From Tomocerus qinae (lineage: Eukaryota > Arthropoda > Collembola > Entomobryomorpha > Tomoceridae), in the NCBI GenBank assembly GCA_020055645.1, contig CM034549.1:248001-312000 (forward strand): a DNA stretch of 64,000 nt, given 5' to 3'. Of this stretch, positions 23,066 through 34,169 are shown piece by piece; the stretch's first letter is position 1; the number at the start of each line of letters is the position of its first letter. The position numbers were made by a program, and so were the translations under genes. The notes beneath the pieces were generated by a model, which searched no databases, was not told the DNA's origin, and saw nothing but the letters and a program-made list of their open reading frames with translations.

Positions 23066-26000
23066 ATGGAGCGCTTAAAGAAGGCCAGGACGCCAACAAG
23101 AGCGAGCTTCACCACGTTAGCTAATGCTATTAGAAAAGAGATGGCTAAACCGGAACCGGATTTAGAAGCATTAGAAATCAAGATAAAATTATTGGAAGCC
23201 GCCTATGAGAAAATACAAGCATTGGATAATCAAATTATCGAAGCGATGTTGGATGAAAGTGCGAGTGAAGAAGCCCTAGTGCAAGAGTATGAGACTATTG
23301 ACAAGTATAGTTACGATTGGGTGTCAATTAATGTACCTGTGGCCAAGCTCATAAATAAAGCGCCGGCATCAAAGCAAGACGGCAGTAGTGTTGCGGAAAG
23401 TTCAACATTTCAAGATGTACTCAATAATGATAAGAAGAGGAACTTCCGGCTGCCGAAAATTGAATTAAGAAAATTCAGTGGAAATCTGAAAGACTGGTTG
23501 GGTTTTTGGGCTCAATTTAAGAAAATTGATGAAGATGGGAGCCTACATGCGAGTGACAAGTTTCATTATCTTTTGCAATCAATGGAAGATGATACGGAAG
23601 CAAAAGAGCTTGTCAACAGTTATCCCGCCAGCGCCGAAAATTATCCTAAAGTCATTGAAGCGTTAAAGGAAAGATTCGGTAATGAAGGTTTGCTACTACA
23701 AGTGTACATTCGAGAGCTCTTGAGTCTTATTATTCAGAATGCGACGAAGAAGGAGCCGCTACCCTTGGAGCGAATGTATTTGAAATTAGAATCGCATCTT
23801 CGAGCTTTGGAAACATTAAATTTGGCTACTGCCGACCCAGCGACATGGCTCTTCCCGTTAGTGGAGTCCAGTCTACCTGAGGATACTTTAAGGGCCTGGC
23901 AGCGTAGTCCACTTTCGAAGATGGATGGAAAAAAGGAGAATCCTCCTAAGACCTGTCTCGACTTAATGATGGAGTTTATTAAATCCGAAGTCAAAAGTGA
24001 ACAACGGATAAATTTAGCGAGAGCAGGATTCGGGGAAGCTGAACAATCAAGTAAACCAGTAAAGAAAAATGTTCATGTGAAAACCGAAAAATTGAAATTT
24101 AGTTCAGAGAATGTCTCTACTAGTGCGGGTCTTTTTAATAGTTCAACTTCTAAGTGCGTCTTCTGCGGAAAGCAACATGAAACGAAGGAATGTGGAAGAG
24201 CTGAATATTTGTCACTAGAAGATAAAAAGACAAAAATTAAAGAAAAGAAAGCCTGTTTTACGTGTCTGAAAACAGGTCACAGCAGCAAGATATGTAAAGC
24301 ATTCGTTAAATGCATAGTTTGTTCTAGTAAGAAGCATTTAACCGTAATGTGCCCAGAGCTCCACAGTAAGAGATCAAATCAAACGAAACCAGGTAATGTG
24401 GAGGGAAGCTGCGGTGGACAATCAAGTGTCAAATCGAATGAAAATTCGTCTACCCATGCAAATAATGCGAATTTCGACTGCAGTGGGGAGATTTTACTGA
24501 AGACAGTGATGGCATTTGTTTCAAAAGGAAATTCAGAAGAGCGTCGACTCGTCCGTGTGCTGTTTGATGATGGAAGCCAAAGAAGCTACATCACATCAGC
24601 AATAATTAATCAAATTAAAAGTAAGGCTATTGATCAAGAGTTGTCACGAAATGTGCTTTTCGATGGAACAGTGACAGCATATGAAACGGTCAATAAGCAT
24701 CAGGTTGTGTTGTGCAGTGTCAACGGTGAAAACAGAATGAGCTTAGTTGTTCGCGAGAAGAAGACAATTGGAGGAAATATTCCCAAGATACCCAGTGGGC
24801 CATGGATTCGTCAGCTAAAAGATAAAGGGATCGCTTTGAGTGACCACAACCAGAATGTAAAGTTGACGGACATTGATTTAGTAATTGGAAGTGAACACTG
24901 GGGAAGATTAATGACTGGGAAAATGGAGAAGCTCTCCAGCGGTCTTACTGCAACGGAATCTCTTCTCGGGTGGACTCTAAGTGGACCAGTACCACAACAC
25001 AAACAGACGGCAGCAAAGCAAAGTATAAGTATGTTCTTGGCGGAGGAGAATTTGTCGAAATTATGGAATCTGGAATTAATCGGCATTACGGACCCTTCGG
25101 ACAAGTTAACTAAAGTACAAGAGGAAGAGGCTGCAAAAGAAATATTTATGAAGAAGGTTTCTAGAGATGGAGAAGGCCGCTACAGTGTAGGATTGCCATG
25201 GATAAATGGTGAACAGGAAATTCCGAGTAATAGGAACTGTGCGGAGAGACGGTTAATGTCAACCACTCAGAAACTAAATGTCAAAGGTCAGTTTAATACT
25301 TATGACAAGATTTTTAAGTCATGGCTGGATGAGGGATTTATTGAGGAATGTTCGTATGACGAATCAACACAAAAGTGTCATTATCTGCCCCATCACCCTG
25401 TATTTAAAGAAAGCCTGACTACCCCAGTTCGTCCCGTCTTTGATGCATCGTGCAAGATCGGGAGACATCCGTCATTAAATGACTGTTTGTATAAGGGACC
25501 TAATTGTATTGAAGAATTAGTCTCGGTATTAATGCGATTCAGATTGAAGAAAGTTGGGGGATTAGCAGACATCCGCAAAGCATTTCAAATGATAGACGTA
25601 GAAAGAGAAGACAGGAATTATCTCCGCTTTTTGTGGTGGAAGGACCCAGAACAAAAGGAAATTATCACATTCAGACACAAATGTGTCGTGTTCGGGTTGA
25701 ATTGCAGTCCTTATCTTCTTGGTGCCGTGCTAAATCTCCATTTAAAGAATGTCGCAGAAAATCAGAAGATTGTTGCTCAGTTATTGCAGAAGGCTCTCTA
25801 CGTAGATAATTGTGTTGTTTCGTTGGACAGCCATGAGGAATTCGTGAAGTTTAAGGAAGTCTCAACTGAAATCATGTCACAAGCCAAGATGGAGTTGCGT
25901 CAGTGGGAGTGCACACTTGTGGAGGAATCCAGAGTCGGCTCACCATCAGGGGAGTGCGGATTGGAAACCGGCAAGATGTGCATTTCATCAAAGGCACTGA

Positions 26001-28405
26001 CCAAAGTATTGGGCATGATTTGGGACAAAACCGACGATACCTTGTCCATCGATATTAAAGCTAGAGAGTTGCCTGAGCGTTTAACTAAAAGAACCATTGC
26101 TTCGGTACTTCATCAAGTGTTTGACCCTGTTGGATATTCTTGCCCTGCTTTGTTACAGCCGAAGATTATTTTACAGCAAGCTTGGAAGAATGAGATCCAC
26201 TGGGATAAGGAGTTACCAGAAGAATGGGAACATCAATTCAGAAAATGGTGCCAGGAATCACACGTGTTGAAAGAAATAAAGATTCCTCGAATGTGCCGAA
26301 TTGATGGTGAAAGTAAATTAGAACTTCATACCTTTACGGATGCAAGTCAAGATGCTTATGGTGCTGTAGTATACCTCAGATCAGAAAGAGAAAATAAAGT
26401 GAAGGTTCAACTACTACAAGCAAAGTGTAGAGTATCACCAATAAATAAGCCAACAATCCCTAGACTAGAATTGCTAGGATGTCTCATCGGATCACGTTTA
26501 GCAGCAGCTGTTAAGGAGTCATTGGAACTCGGTGAAATCACCAATTATTTTTGGAGTGACTCTACAACTGCAATTTCATGGATTCAGCGGAACGATGAGT
26601 GGGGGACCTTTGTTGGGAACCAGGTAAAGAAGATACTCAATGTAACTAAATCAAATCAATGGCGACATGTACCAGGCTACATGAACCCGGCGGACTTACC
26701 ATCGCGTGGTTGCTCACCACAACAACTTATAGATTCTCGATGGTGGGAGGGACCAGAGTGGCTATATAAAACTGAAGATAAGTGGCCAGTCAACAGATAT
26801 GAAGTGAACGAAGAAGAAATTATTCGTGAAAAGAGAAAGACTGCCACGACTATGAAGGCCACTACTGATATTGGATGGTATGTTCCGAAATTCTCGTCAT
26901 TTTTGAAAAATGTGAAGGTTATTGGGTGGATTCGACGATTTTATGAAAACACAAGAAAGAATCCAGATAACAGGGATAAGTCGAAGTACTTATCTATCTC
27001 AGAAATAAATCAAGCAGAATTGGATATAATAAGATTTATTCAAGTTGATTTAAAGGAGGATATGCCAAAATTACCGATTGTCAAGAAAGAAGATGGCATA
27101 CTTTATCTCAAAACGGCGATAATGAATCGAAAGGATACTGAGCAGTTTAAATCGCCAATATTACTTCCCAAGTCGCATCCGCTCGTAGAGCAATTAATTC
27201 GGGAGACTCATCGTATCCACTGTCATGGAGGAATTCAATTCCTAATGGGAAAGCTTCGAGAACGATTTTGGATCACTCAAGCTAGAAAAACAATTACAAA
27301 TGTAATTCGGAAGTGTGTCATATGTAGAAGATTTTCATCCAAGAGTTTGGAGGTAGCACCTGCTGCCCTACCTGAAAAAAGGGTAACCTGTGGAGAAGTC
27401 TTTGACACAACTGGAGTGGATCTTGCTGGTCCTCTTCAACTGAAAAATAAACAAAAGGGATGGATCGTATTGTATACCTGTGCAGTGTACAGAGCTGTAC
27501 ACTTGGATGTTGTTGAGTCGTTAAGCACAGAGTCATTTATGAAATCGCTGCAGAGATTCATTCATCAGTATGGACGTCCGCACACGTTGTACAGCGACAA
27601 CGGAACAAATTTTGTCGGTGCGAACAACCTCTTCAAGAATTTGGACTTTAAGAAAATTGAAATGGAGTCCAATGCGAAGAGAATTAATTGGATATTTAAT
27701 CCACCCACCGGAAGTTGGTGGGGTGGTTGGTGGGAGCGCCTCGTAAAGACTGTCAAGGGTTTGTTACGAAGAATGATAGGCAAGTCAAATTTGACACTCG
27801 AGGAGTTGCAGACCTGTCTGACAGCCGTGGCCTCTACAATTAATGATAGGCCTCTGACAACAGTGACAGAGGACCCGGAAGATTTGACCCCGCTCACACC
27901 TGCAATGTTTCTTAGAGGAACTAAGAACTTGACTTTCCCGGAAGGAGGTATGATCTCTTCGAAGGATTTTCAAGAAAGCTATAAAAGGATTGGAGCATTG
28001 CAGCAGTCACTTCAGAATCGATTTCGGAGGGAGTATCTAGCTCAATTGGTACAACGTGCGAAAGGAAGGATGCCTTCTCAGATTGCAGTTGGACACATCG
28101 TATTGGTGGGAGCAGATAACAAGAAACGGTTCGAGTGGCCTTTGGGAAGAGTGGTGGAAGTTATACCTGGAAGAGACGGCGAGGTTCGGGTGGCGAAAGT
28201 ACGTACACAAACTGGATTTTTAATTCGTCCACTCCAACGTTTGTACCCGCTGGAGATCTCAAATAATGAAGATAAACCTGTTGTTCCTGAAACGGAGTTG
28301 GCAAAGCCAATTGAAATGGAAGTATTACCAGAAGAGCCTTATGGAATTACTAGGTCTGGACGGAAGATTCAGAAGCCTTGCAGATATGGTTCTTGGAATA
28401 CTTAA
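23066..28405 (+). CDS. BEL/Pao Gag-Pol polyprotein, 1779 residues, intact frame
   Basis: Single open frame. Domains in order: Gag-like DUF1759 region (about 130-290, with KIELRKFSGNLKDWLGF); three zinc knuckles (about 363-430); DUF1758 aspartic protease (LFDDGSQ, catalytic Asp about 501); reverse transcriptase (about 760-960); RNase H (TFTDAS about 1090, FWSDST, NPADLPSRG); integrase with an HHCC zinc-binding part (about 1380-1420) and a DDE core (VDLAGP, SDNGTNF, WWERL); then DUF5641 (about 1665-1755). The RT active-site box reads YVDN (912-915), not YVDD; a BEL lineage variant is possible. The start ATG follows a leader of 338 bp after the LTR. No stop or frameshift was found, so the product may be functional. 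There is no envelope. Confidence 0.96.
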   Translation: MERLKKARTPTRASFTTLANAIRKEMAKPEPDLEALEIKIKLLEAAYEKIQALDNQIIEAMLDESASEEALVQEYETIDKYSYDWVSINVPVAKLINKAPASKQDGSSVAESSTFQDVLNNDKKRNFRLPKIELRKFSGNLKDWLGFWAQFKKIDEDGSLHASDKFHYLLQSMEDDTEAKELVNSYPASAENYPKVIEALKERFGNEGLLLQVYIRELLSLIIQNATKKEPLPLERMYLKLESHLRALETLNLATADPATWLFPLVESSLPEDTLRAWQRSPLSKMDGKKENPPKTCLDLMMEFIKSEVKSEQRINLARAGFGEAEQSSKPVKKNVHVKTEKLKFSSENVSTSAGLFNSSTSKCVFCGKQHETKECGRAEYLSLEDKKTKIKEKKACFTCLKTGHSSKICKAFVKCIVCSSKKHLTVMCPELHSKRSNQTKPGNVEGSCGGQSSVKSNENSSTHANNANFDCSGEILLKTVMAFVSKGNSEERRLVRVLFDDGSQRSYITSAIINQIKSKAIDQELSRNVLFDGTVTAYETVNKHQVVLCSVNGENRMSLVVREKKTIGGNIPKIPSGPWIRQLKDKGIALSDHNQNVKLTDIDLVIGSEHWGRLMTGKMEKLSSGLTATESLLGWTLSGPVPQHKQTAAKQSISMFLAEENLSKLWNLELIGITDPSDKLTKVQEEEAAKEIFMKKVSRDGEGRYSVGLPWINGEQEIPSNRNCAERRLMSTTQKLNVKGQFNTYDKIFKSWLDEGFIEECSYDESTQKCHYLPHHPVFKESLTTPVRPVFDASCKIGRHPSLNDCLYKGPNCIEELVSVLMRFRLKKVGGLADIRKAFQMIDVEREDRNYLRFLWWKDPEQKEIITFRHKCVVFGLNCSPYLLGAVLNLHLKNVAENQKIVAQLLQKALYVDNCVVSLDSHEEFVKFKEVSTEIMSQAKMELRQWECTLVEESRVGSPSGECGLETGKMCISSKALTKVLGMIWDKTDDTLSIDIKARELPERLTKRTIASVLHQVFDPVGYSCPALLQPKIILQQAWKNEIHWDKELPEEWEHQFRKWCQESHVLKEIKIPRMCRIDGESKLELHTFTDASQDAYGAVVYLRSERENKVKVQLLQAKCRVSPINKPTIPRLELLGCLIGSRLAAAVKESLELGEITNYFWSDSTTAISWIQRNDEWGTFVGNQVKKILNVTKSNQWRHVPGYMNPADLPSRGCSPQQLIDSRWWEGPEWLYKTEDKWPVNRYEVNEEEIIREKRKTATTMKATTDIGWYVPKFSSFLKNVKVIGWIRRFYENTRKNPDNRDKSKYLSISEINQAELDIIRFIQVDLKEDMPKLPIVKKEDGILYLKTAIMNRKDTEQFKSPILLPKSHPLVEQLIRETHRIHCHGGIQFLMGKLRERFWITQARKTITNVIRKCVICRRFSSKSLEVAPAALPEKRVTCGEVFDTTGVDLAGPLQLKNKQKGWIVLYTCAVYRAVHLDVVESLSTESFMKSLQRFIHQYGRPHTLYSDNGTNFVGANNLFKNLDFKKIEMESNAKRINWIFNPPTGSWWGGWWERLVKTVKGLLRRMIGKSNLTLEELQTCLTAVASTINDRPLTTVTEDPEDLTPLTPAMFLRGTKNLTFPEGGMISSKDFQESYKRIGALQQSLQNRFRREYLAQLVQRAKGRMPSQIAVGHIVLVGADNKKRFEWPLGRVVEVIPGRDGEVRVAKVRTQTGFLIRPLQRLYPLEISNNEDKPVVPETELAKPIEMEVLPEEPYGITRSGRKIQKPCRYGSWNT

Positions 28406-28461
28406 TTTAAATTTATTTCATTTTCCTTATGATAATTTAGTAATCTTTTGTAAAATGTTTA

Positions 28462-28478
28462 CAAAAGAGGTGGGAGGA
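28462..28478 (+). promoter_or_regulatory. Polypurine tract
   Basis: The sequence AAAAGAGGTGGGAGGA lies immediately before the 3' LTR. It is the expected plus-strand primer for a BEL/Pao element. Confidence 0.85.
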
Positions 28479-28968
28479 TGTGGAATTCATTTGAGAATAT
28501 TGTAACATAATAATTGATTTCATGCATTTTGGTGTGATGTAGAAGCAGAGTCGAAAGCGACATCTGTAATATTAGGATACGAGCAATTTTCTGAGTGTGT
28601 GCGTGTTTGTGCTTGTATCGATATAGAACGATCGAGAGCGTGGTCGAGTAAGGTTGTCTGTTAGGGGTTGCCTCTTCAGAAACTGTTGATTGAATTTTAT
28701 AGTAAATTGAATTTTGTAAAAAGTTGAGTGAAAGTCGAATAAAGCCAGTGAGTATCGACCTCAAGTAATTGTAATAAGTTGAGTGAAAGTCGAATAAAGC
28801 CAGTGAGTATCGACCTCAAGTAATTGTAATAAGTTGAGTGAAAGTCGAATAAAGCCAGTGAGTATCGACCTCAAATTAATTGTGTCCAGCATACATTTAT
28901 TTTAGAATACACGACTTCGAAATATCTGCAGTTGCCTTTTCACTGGTAGTGATCTGTGGGCTGCAACA
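28479..28968 (+). repeat. BEL/Pao 3' LTR
   Basis: 490 bp, with the same length, ends and triplicated 55-bp unit as the 5' LTR. I found no mismatch by eye over the stretches compared. Confidence 0.95.
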
Positions 28969-29123
28969 GATATTTTGGCCGCCTCCACTCATTTCCACCT
29001 CGCCTCATTGTCGGTCTTCACCTCTGTTTGCCACGGATTCCGTGGCAAACAGAATGCATTTGGTAGAGCCAACGATACTAGACCGTATTGCTGGAAAGCA
29101 ATAACGGTATAGATTCTAGACAA

Positions 29124-29470
29124 CCGTAAGGCCTATGCTAAAGTGAAAACAACGTATGTGAGGCTGTCACAATCACAACGTCCTGCCTTGTGAGAAAGTC
29201 ATTTTGGATCAGTGTACAAAATACCATTTACCACTTACCAGTGGTAAGTGGCAAGGACGTATTTAGGAGGGTGCTTTAAGCACCCCATAAATTTCCCAAA
29301 AACACACTAGATAATTCTCAAAATTTGATAAAAAGTAGTTTTATACATAAGAAAAATCTGCTGGAATGTTTAAGCACCCCCTTAATTTGATTTCTGGATC
29401 CATAGGGGTGTGAAAAACAGATCAAATTGGTCAATCTCCATTTAAGTTTACGAATTTTACCATAAGGGAA
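29124..29470. repeat. Dispersed repeat R-B
   Basis: It matches 56229-56520 closely (CTATGCTAAAGTGAAAACAA, TAAGTGGCAAGGACGTATTT, GCTGGAATGTTTAAGCACCC). Its last part, with GAAAAACAGATCAAATT, resembles the centre of foldback 2 at 1447. No protein. Confidence 0.75.
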
Positions 29471-31639
29471 TTTAAAGATGAAAAGTCATTATTCACACAT
29501 ATGCTTTTACAACAAACAGAGTTTGACATAACTACAAAATGCTTGGTATTGTCGACTTAACAGACTCGTATAAAAATTTAAGTAACGGGTTATTGCCAAT
29601 GTGGGCTTTATTGAAATTATGTATTATAAATTGTAATGGTGACAATGCATGTCTTTTGTGTTTGGGGGTTCTCGAGGAAAACAAATTTGGTTTGGTCCTA
29701 ATTAGATAATTACTCTTAATCGGATTTACATATTTAATAGTCCGATTAACACTATTCGTATTATTATTACATGTATTTATCTGCCCTAGATTAAAGTAAT
29801 AGCTATTTATTGTTAATGATAACCTAGGATTGTACACTGGCAGAAGATGACGGAAACGAGTACTTTTTATTAACGATAAACCAAAATTCAACTTGGTTCA
29901 AGTCACCTGATCCGCTCAGCCAGTCAACACATTTGATTCAACTTGTGGGATGCGGCTTTGTGGCTTCAACATTGTTATAACCCTCCATTGTTAATCTTTG
30001 GAAGATTTATAAATATAATAAGGGACGTTTTTTGAAAAACGTCCCCTACCCCTGTCTTTATCAATCTGCTATAAACATTGATGTCCCCCTTGGCCTTGCT
30101 ATCCTCCAATAATTTAATGCATAACCAACAGCATTGCAATCAGATATTCACACAAAATTAGGGACAAAAAGTCCCTTATAGATCTTCAAAATTCCTTACG
30201 GGCATTTCTTTATTTGGCTCTCCTTGTTAACCGTCTATGCTCCTTGGTTATACTATTGTACCCTTTTGGTTTTGTAATTTAGTGAATTCGTCAAAAATGT
30301 TCCACAATTTCTGAGGTTCGGTTCCTTTTTGCATTTCTCAAAGTTGATTTATAATTTGTAAGTATTTACTTTGTTTTTGCCTCATGAGATTTGTGGCTCT
30401 ATGTTTTAGAATCCTATACTGTCTCCAATCAGATTTTAATATAGAGGTGCTTGCTTTTTTGCAGCTTTTGTACATCGGTACATATTCATACTCTCTGCAT
30501 ACATAATACATAGTAAGTAAATATTATGCAAGTTGTGCTCTATTAACAATTTATTGTGCTAGTCATACATAATATATTGTCATGCATGAATGATAAATGA
30601 TAATTATATTATTATATATATTAGTGAGTGTACAACTTAAATAAAGAATGCGGAACTAATTGCGACTATATAGAATGCTGTGCCTTACTGTACAGCAGTG
30701 TGAAGTGTGTACAGTGTACGGTACTCTTTATTATCGAGATGGGGTTTAATACGAAGCAGCAATTTAAAGTAATTTCAATGAATGTACCTAATATTGATAT
30801 GTGAATGCAAAAATTGGCCAGTATCCTAACCTAACTAGGTAAACATTAATCATTACTCACGCAGTCACGCATATCCTAATAATTATTTACTCGTTTATGA
30901 AGTAATATTGTACTCAAGTACCTAATGTACCTACCAATACCACGACCATTTAATGTTTAGACTTTCCTATAGCTATGACTAAGGTAGACTAGAAATTAGG
31001 ACTAGGCTAAATTAGGCCCCCAGCCAACGTAGGCATCGCTCATACATCCTTAAAATGTTCAGAATCGACCCTGAAATTCGTGTAATTGGAATGGCTATTT
31101 TTGTCACTTGAATAAAACCAAACTTGAACTTGTACAGAGTTTCTTTTATACTCGCAGACCAGCTTCTGTTACGGTTTGCTGTTCGGTTAATATTCCATTT
31201 GCAGAAATGAATCTTAGACATTAATCTGTAAATTAATGGAAACAATGAGAGTTAATATTGAGTTAAGAGGAAACTAGTACATGGCCCTTCACAAGGGATT
31301 TTGCCTTTTGCTTACGTCACCGTACGAGTGTGCAAATGAAAGCATTAGTTTGCATAATTCTACATTCTGTGCTGTAATCTGCCGCAACCTCCTTCGGCAG
31401 ACGAGTGAAGCACAGTTTTCGTCTGTACTTCACATTCGCATTCAAATCCCAAAATTTTAAACGCTCATGGATAACTCAATAAATATTTTATGCAAACTTT
31501 TTGGCTTTACTTTTTTTGAAACATCAATTTCTCCTAAATTTTATGGAAAATATTGGAGACACAAGTCCTAGGTATTCAATCAGAGTTTCCAACAATCCTT
31601 ACCAAAATATTTTGCCTTAAGCATTTGATGAAGACCTAT
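29471..31639. other. AT-rich stretch without a gene I can support
   Basis: The longest frame is 119 codons on the - strand at 29532-29891. It shows no motif that I can assign with confidence; a decayed LINE fragment is possible. At 31145-31180 CCAGCTTCTGTTACGGTTTG resembles the right end of the Helentron-like elements at 51554 and 58932. Confidence 0.45.
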
Positions 31640-31790
31640 TTTATACTTCTCACTTTCACTTCACTTTCACGTTTTGTGACGTCACTACAGTTAATTTGTA
31701 ATTAACAAAAATGTTTTCAATTTGGTTTCCAACGTAATGACGTCATTTTGACGTCACTAAACGTTAAAGTGAGAAGTATAAAACAGGTGT
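31640..31790. mobile_element. Short palindromic MITE
   Basis: TTTTATACTTCTCACTTT on the left pairs with AAAGTGAGAAGTATAAAA on the right. The interior contains three GACGTCA motifs. It is non-coding. Confidence 0.65.
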
Positions 31791-31799
31791 TTTCATGAT

Positions 31800-32110
31800 C
31801 CAGGGTTACCAGGTATACTTAAATGGCACGTGTAATACTTATATTAGACCCGATACTTAAAAAACTTGCAAGTAATTTAAAATCCTTAAATCATACTTAA
31901 ATATACTTAAAATATACTTAAATATACTTAAAATATACTTAAATATACTTAAATTATATTTGAATATACTTAAATATACTTAAATTATACTTCAATCATA
32001 CTTAAATATACCTAAATTATGCTTAAATTATACTTAAATATACTTAAATTGTACTTAAATATACTTAAATTATACTTAAATTATACTTAAATTTACATAA
32101 ATGAGCTAAA
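31800..32110. repeat. (TATACTTAAA)n array headed by a hAT-like end
   Basis: The start CAGGGTTACCAG is the same terminus as the hAT element at 40479. It is followed by about 20 imperfect ATACTTAAAT units. I find no matching right terminus, so this is probably a truncated copy in which the subterminal motif has expanded. Confidence 0.7.
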
Positions 32111-32415
32111 AAAGTAACAATGAAATAGCTTGATCATATTTCTATTCAAAAATGTAAACAAATATGTATAATCAGATGGAAATAAAATATTATAGCTTTA
32201 CACTTGCAATTATGTAAATGTATCGTAATACGATAATATAAAATATTAGTTTTATGTACACTTAGTCGTTGTGAAGATTATTACATATTGTTGTACAAAT
32301 AATTATGCTCAATTTTAATTAATCAGATTAATCGAGAACCTACATATTCATGGGAAAATAGGAATTTGTATGGCACACACATGACTTTTGTATGGGAGAG
32401 CTAAAAATAGATAGT

Positions 32416-32512
32416 GTGACTTTGTATGGTGGTTTATTACTTTGTATGGCAGTTTATGACTTTGTATGGCAGTTTATGACTTTGTATGACAGCTTATGAC
32501 TTTGTATGGCAA
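32416..32512. repeat. 20-bp minisatellite, about five copies
   Basis: The unit TGACTTTGTATGGCAGTTTA repeats with slight variation. No gene lies in the surrounding 32111-32990. Confidence 0.9.
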
Positions 32513-32994
32513 TATTAAGTTAATTTAACATACCTAATAGGTAACATACGTACGTCTTCAATGTCAATGTCAATTTCCGTACATTTCTGTTGCACCCTTG
32601 CCTTCTTTTCTTTATTTTCTTTACTTGCAATTGCAACGTCAGTTTCATCAGTGTCACTGCCACTGTCCGTTTTGTACTCCAAACTTACAAATTAACATGT
32701 CCTGGCTATGGTACTTGTGTTCACTCTCATTGAATTTGTAACGAAATAAAGGAGGATATGTAGGAAATACACAGATTGGAAAAATACATCTAACCTTTAA
32801 ATTAGAAGACTTTTTAGACCAGCCTATGGTAGTATATATCGTGTATTGGTATACTATATGTATATTGATAAAAAACTATCACCATACATAGTCATTATTT
32901 CCATACAAATTCTTACAACTTATCACTTCACAGGCCAATTTTCTTGGAAGTTTATTCCATGCAGTAATGGCTGACTGAGCTAAGTACTCACATT

Positions 32995-33345
32995 TTAAAT
33001 GTACTGCTACCTCAGAGCTTTCGTATACTTTTTCAAATTCTGACCACATTTAAAAACGATTCTGATTGTTGGAAATTTTTTTCGATTAGCCAATGAAATT
33101 GCAGATATCCATGACGAAATTCTATATAATATCTACTTACTACCCCAAGGGGTAATATTTCATGTAACAATGCTCTCCATGTTGAATAGCCTATGCACTA
33201 ATGGTAAGATAATGCAAACTAAGAGTTTTACATTATCGGAAACTCATTTTACGTTGAAAACATATTCGTAGACAGAGTGACAGAGAATCGAGTATCGGAA
33301 GAGGTATAATTAAGTGTTTTATTACTCTAATAAACGGAGAAAACT
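32995..33345. repeat. Left arm of a 4.3 kb inverted-repeat pair
   Basis: It is inverted relative to about 37005-37345 (shared CTCAGAGCTTTCGTATACTT, CCAATGAAATTGCAGATATC and the stretch around ATCGAGTATCGG). The arms are diverged, so the pair is old. The enclosed DNA (33346-37004) holds a decayed tandem array and a foldback fragment. Confidence 0.75.
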
Positions 33346-34169
33346 GAATACAACTTTGACAGGCACCCGACATAGGCGGATTACGTGTGTTGGGCTTCGG
33401 GTAAACTACTTTGGGGTACATTATCGAAAACATTGTAAAAGTTGGTTCTGTGTATCAATATTTTGTGAATTCTGGAATTGCTATTTTCTACTTTTTCTAA
33501 AATGTAAACTATTACACTATGTACATAGATCGCGTACAGTACACCTGCATAAATAGCTTGTAATTGTGTGTAACGTGATTTATTATTATATTACACGAAA
33601 GATTAAGCCCCCAGCGGGGGCTAGAATCAGTGTTTTCAAGAAAATTTTATTTGTTGAATACAGTTCCCTAATATAATTTATAGTTAATTGAGAATAGTAA
33701 CCGAAAACCTTTAAACCTCACACTTCACTCACCGTATCACTTGGACTACACAAATTAATTAGGACGTAGATTGAATACCTGTTTGTGAAACGTAAACTAA
33801 ATACTACTGAGTAAACCCATTCTGATAAGAGCCGGTTCCACATTCTGTAAATTACTCTTTTTAATTGATTTTGATGCCAAACCATTTGTAAATTTGCAAA
33901 GGAAATATTCGAAACTGTATGAAACTATTCAAAATTTTTCAGTTAATTCCTATAAAACATAATAATTTTTACCGACCTAGTTGATCGGCAACTATGGAAT
34001 TGGTAATTTTTCCCCCATTGATGGTAATTTTGGCTCAAGATTTAGTTTTGGCCAATTATTTAAACTTTTGTGCCACCGTGCATGGATTAAGTTTTGGTAG
34101 ACTCTTAGCGCAATGCATCGTTAAGGTCCGTCCGTTAGGTCATGGTCCATACCCTGCACTAACACACAC

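Larger units (their letters stand above)
22233..28973 (+). mobile_element. Complete BEL/Pao LTR retrotransposon with 5-bp TSD
   Basis: Two 490-bp LTRs (22238-22727, 28479-28968) bound one open polyprotein frame. GATAT is duplicated at 22233-22237 and 28969-28973. LTRs begin TGT and end ACA. A primer-binding site follows the 5' LTR and a purine-rich tract precedes the 3' LTR. No LTR difference is visible by eye, and the frame is open, so the insertion is recent and possibly active. There is no envelope-like frame. It lies in the right arm of foldback 8, whose left arm (near 19785) keeps the unoccupied site. Confidence 0.96.
19619..29123. mobile_element. Foldback element 8 with 9-bp TSD, host of two nested insertions
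   Basis: Termini are TTGTCTAGAATC and GATTCTAGACAA, flanked by CCGTAAGGC at 19610-19618 and 29124-29132. The left arm is intact (19619 to about 20215). The right arm is split into 20525-20827, 22028-22237 and 28969-29123 by the family X copy B and the BEL/Pao element. Without these two the element is about 1.56 kb with arms of about 600 bp. The 9-bp duplication with long TIRs fits Mutator-like foldbacks, but no transposase is present. A related site at 56227-56235 looks like the unoccupied target. Confidence 0.85.

Noticed and set aside
23734..27973. Several - strand frames of 60-110 codons under the BEL/Pao polyprotein
   Set aside because: Shadows of the intact + strand frame; no independent domain.
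29532..29891. 119-codon - strand frame
   Set aside because: It faintly resembles a decayed retroelement C-terminus, but no motif is strong enough to name it.
33233..33433. Short frame with SLSLCLRIC shared with 36896-37144
   Set aside because: The similarity is that of an inverted repeat pair and not of two genes.
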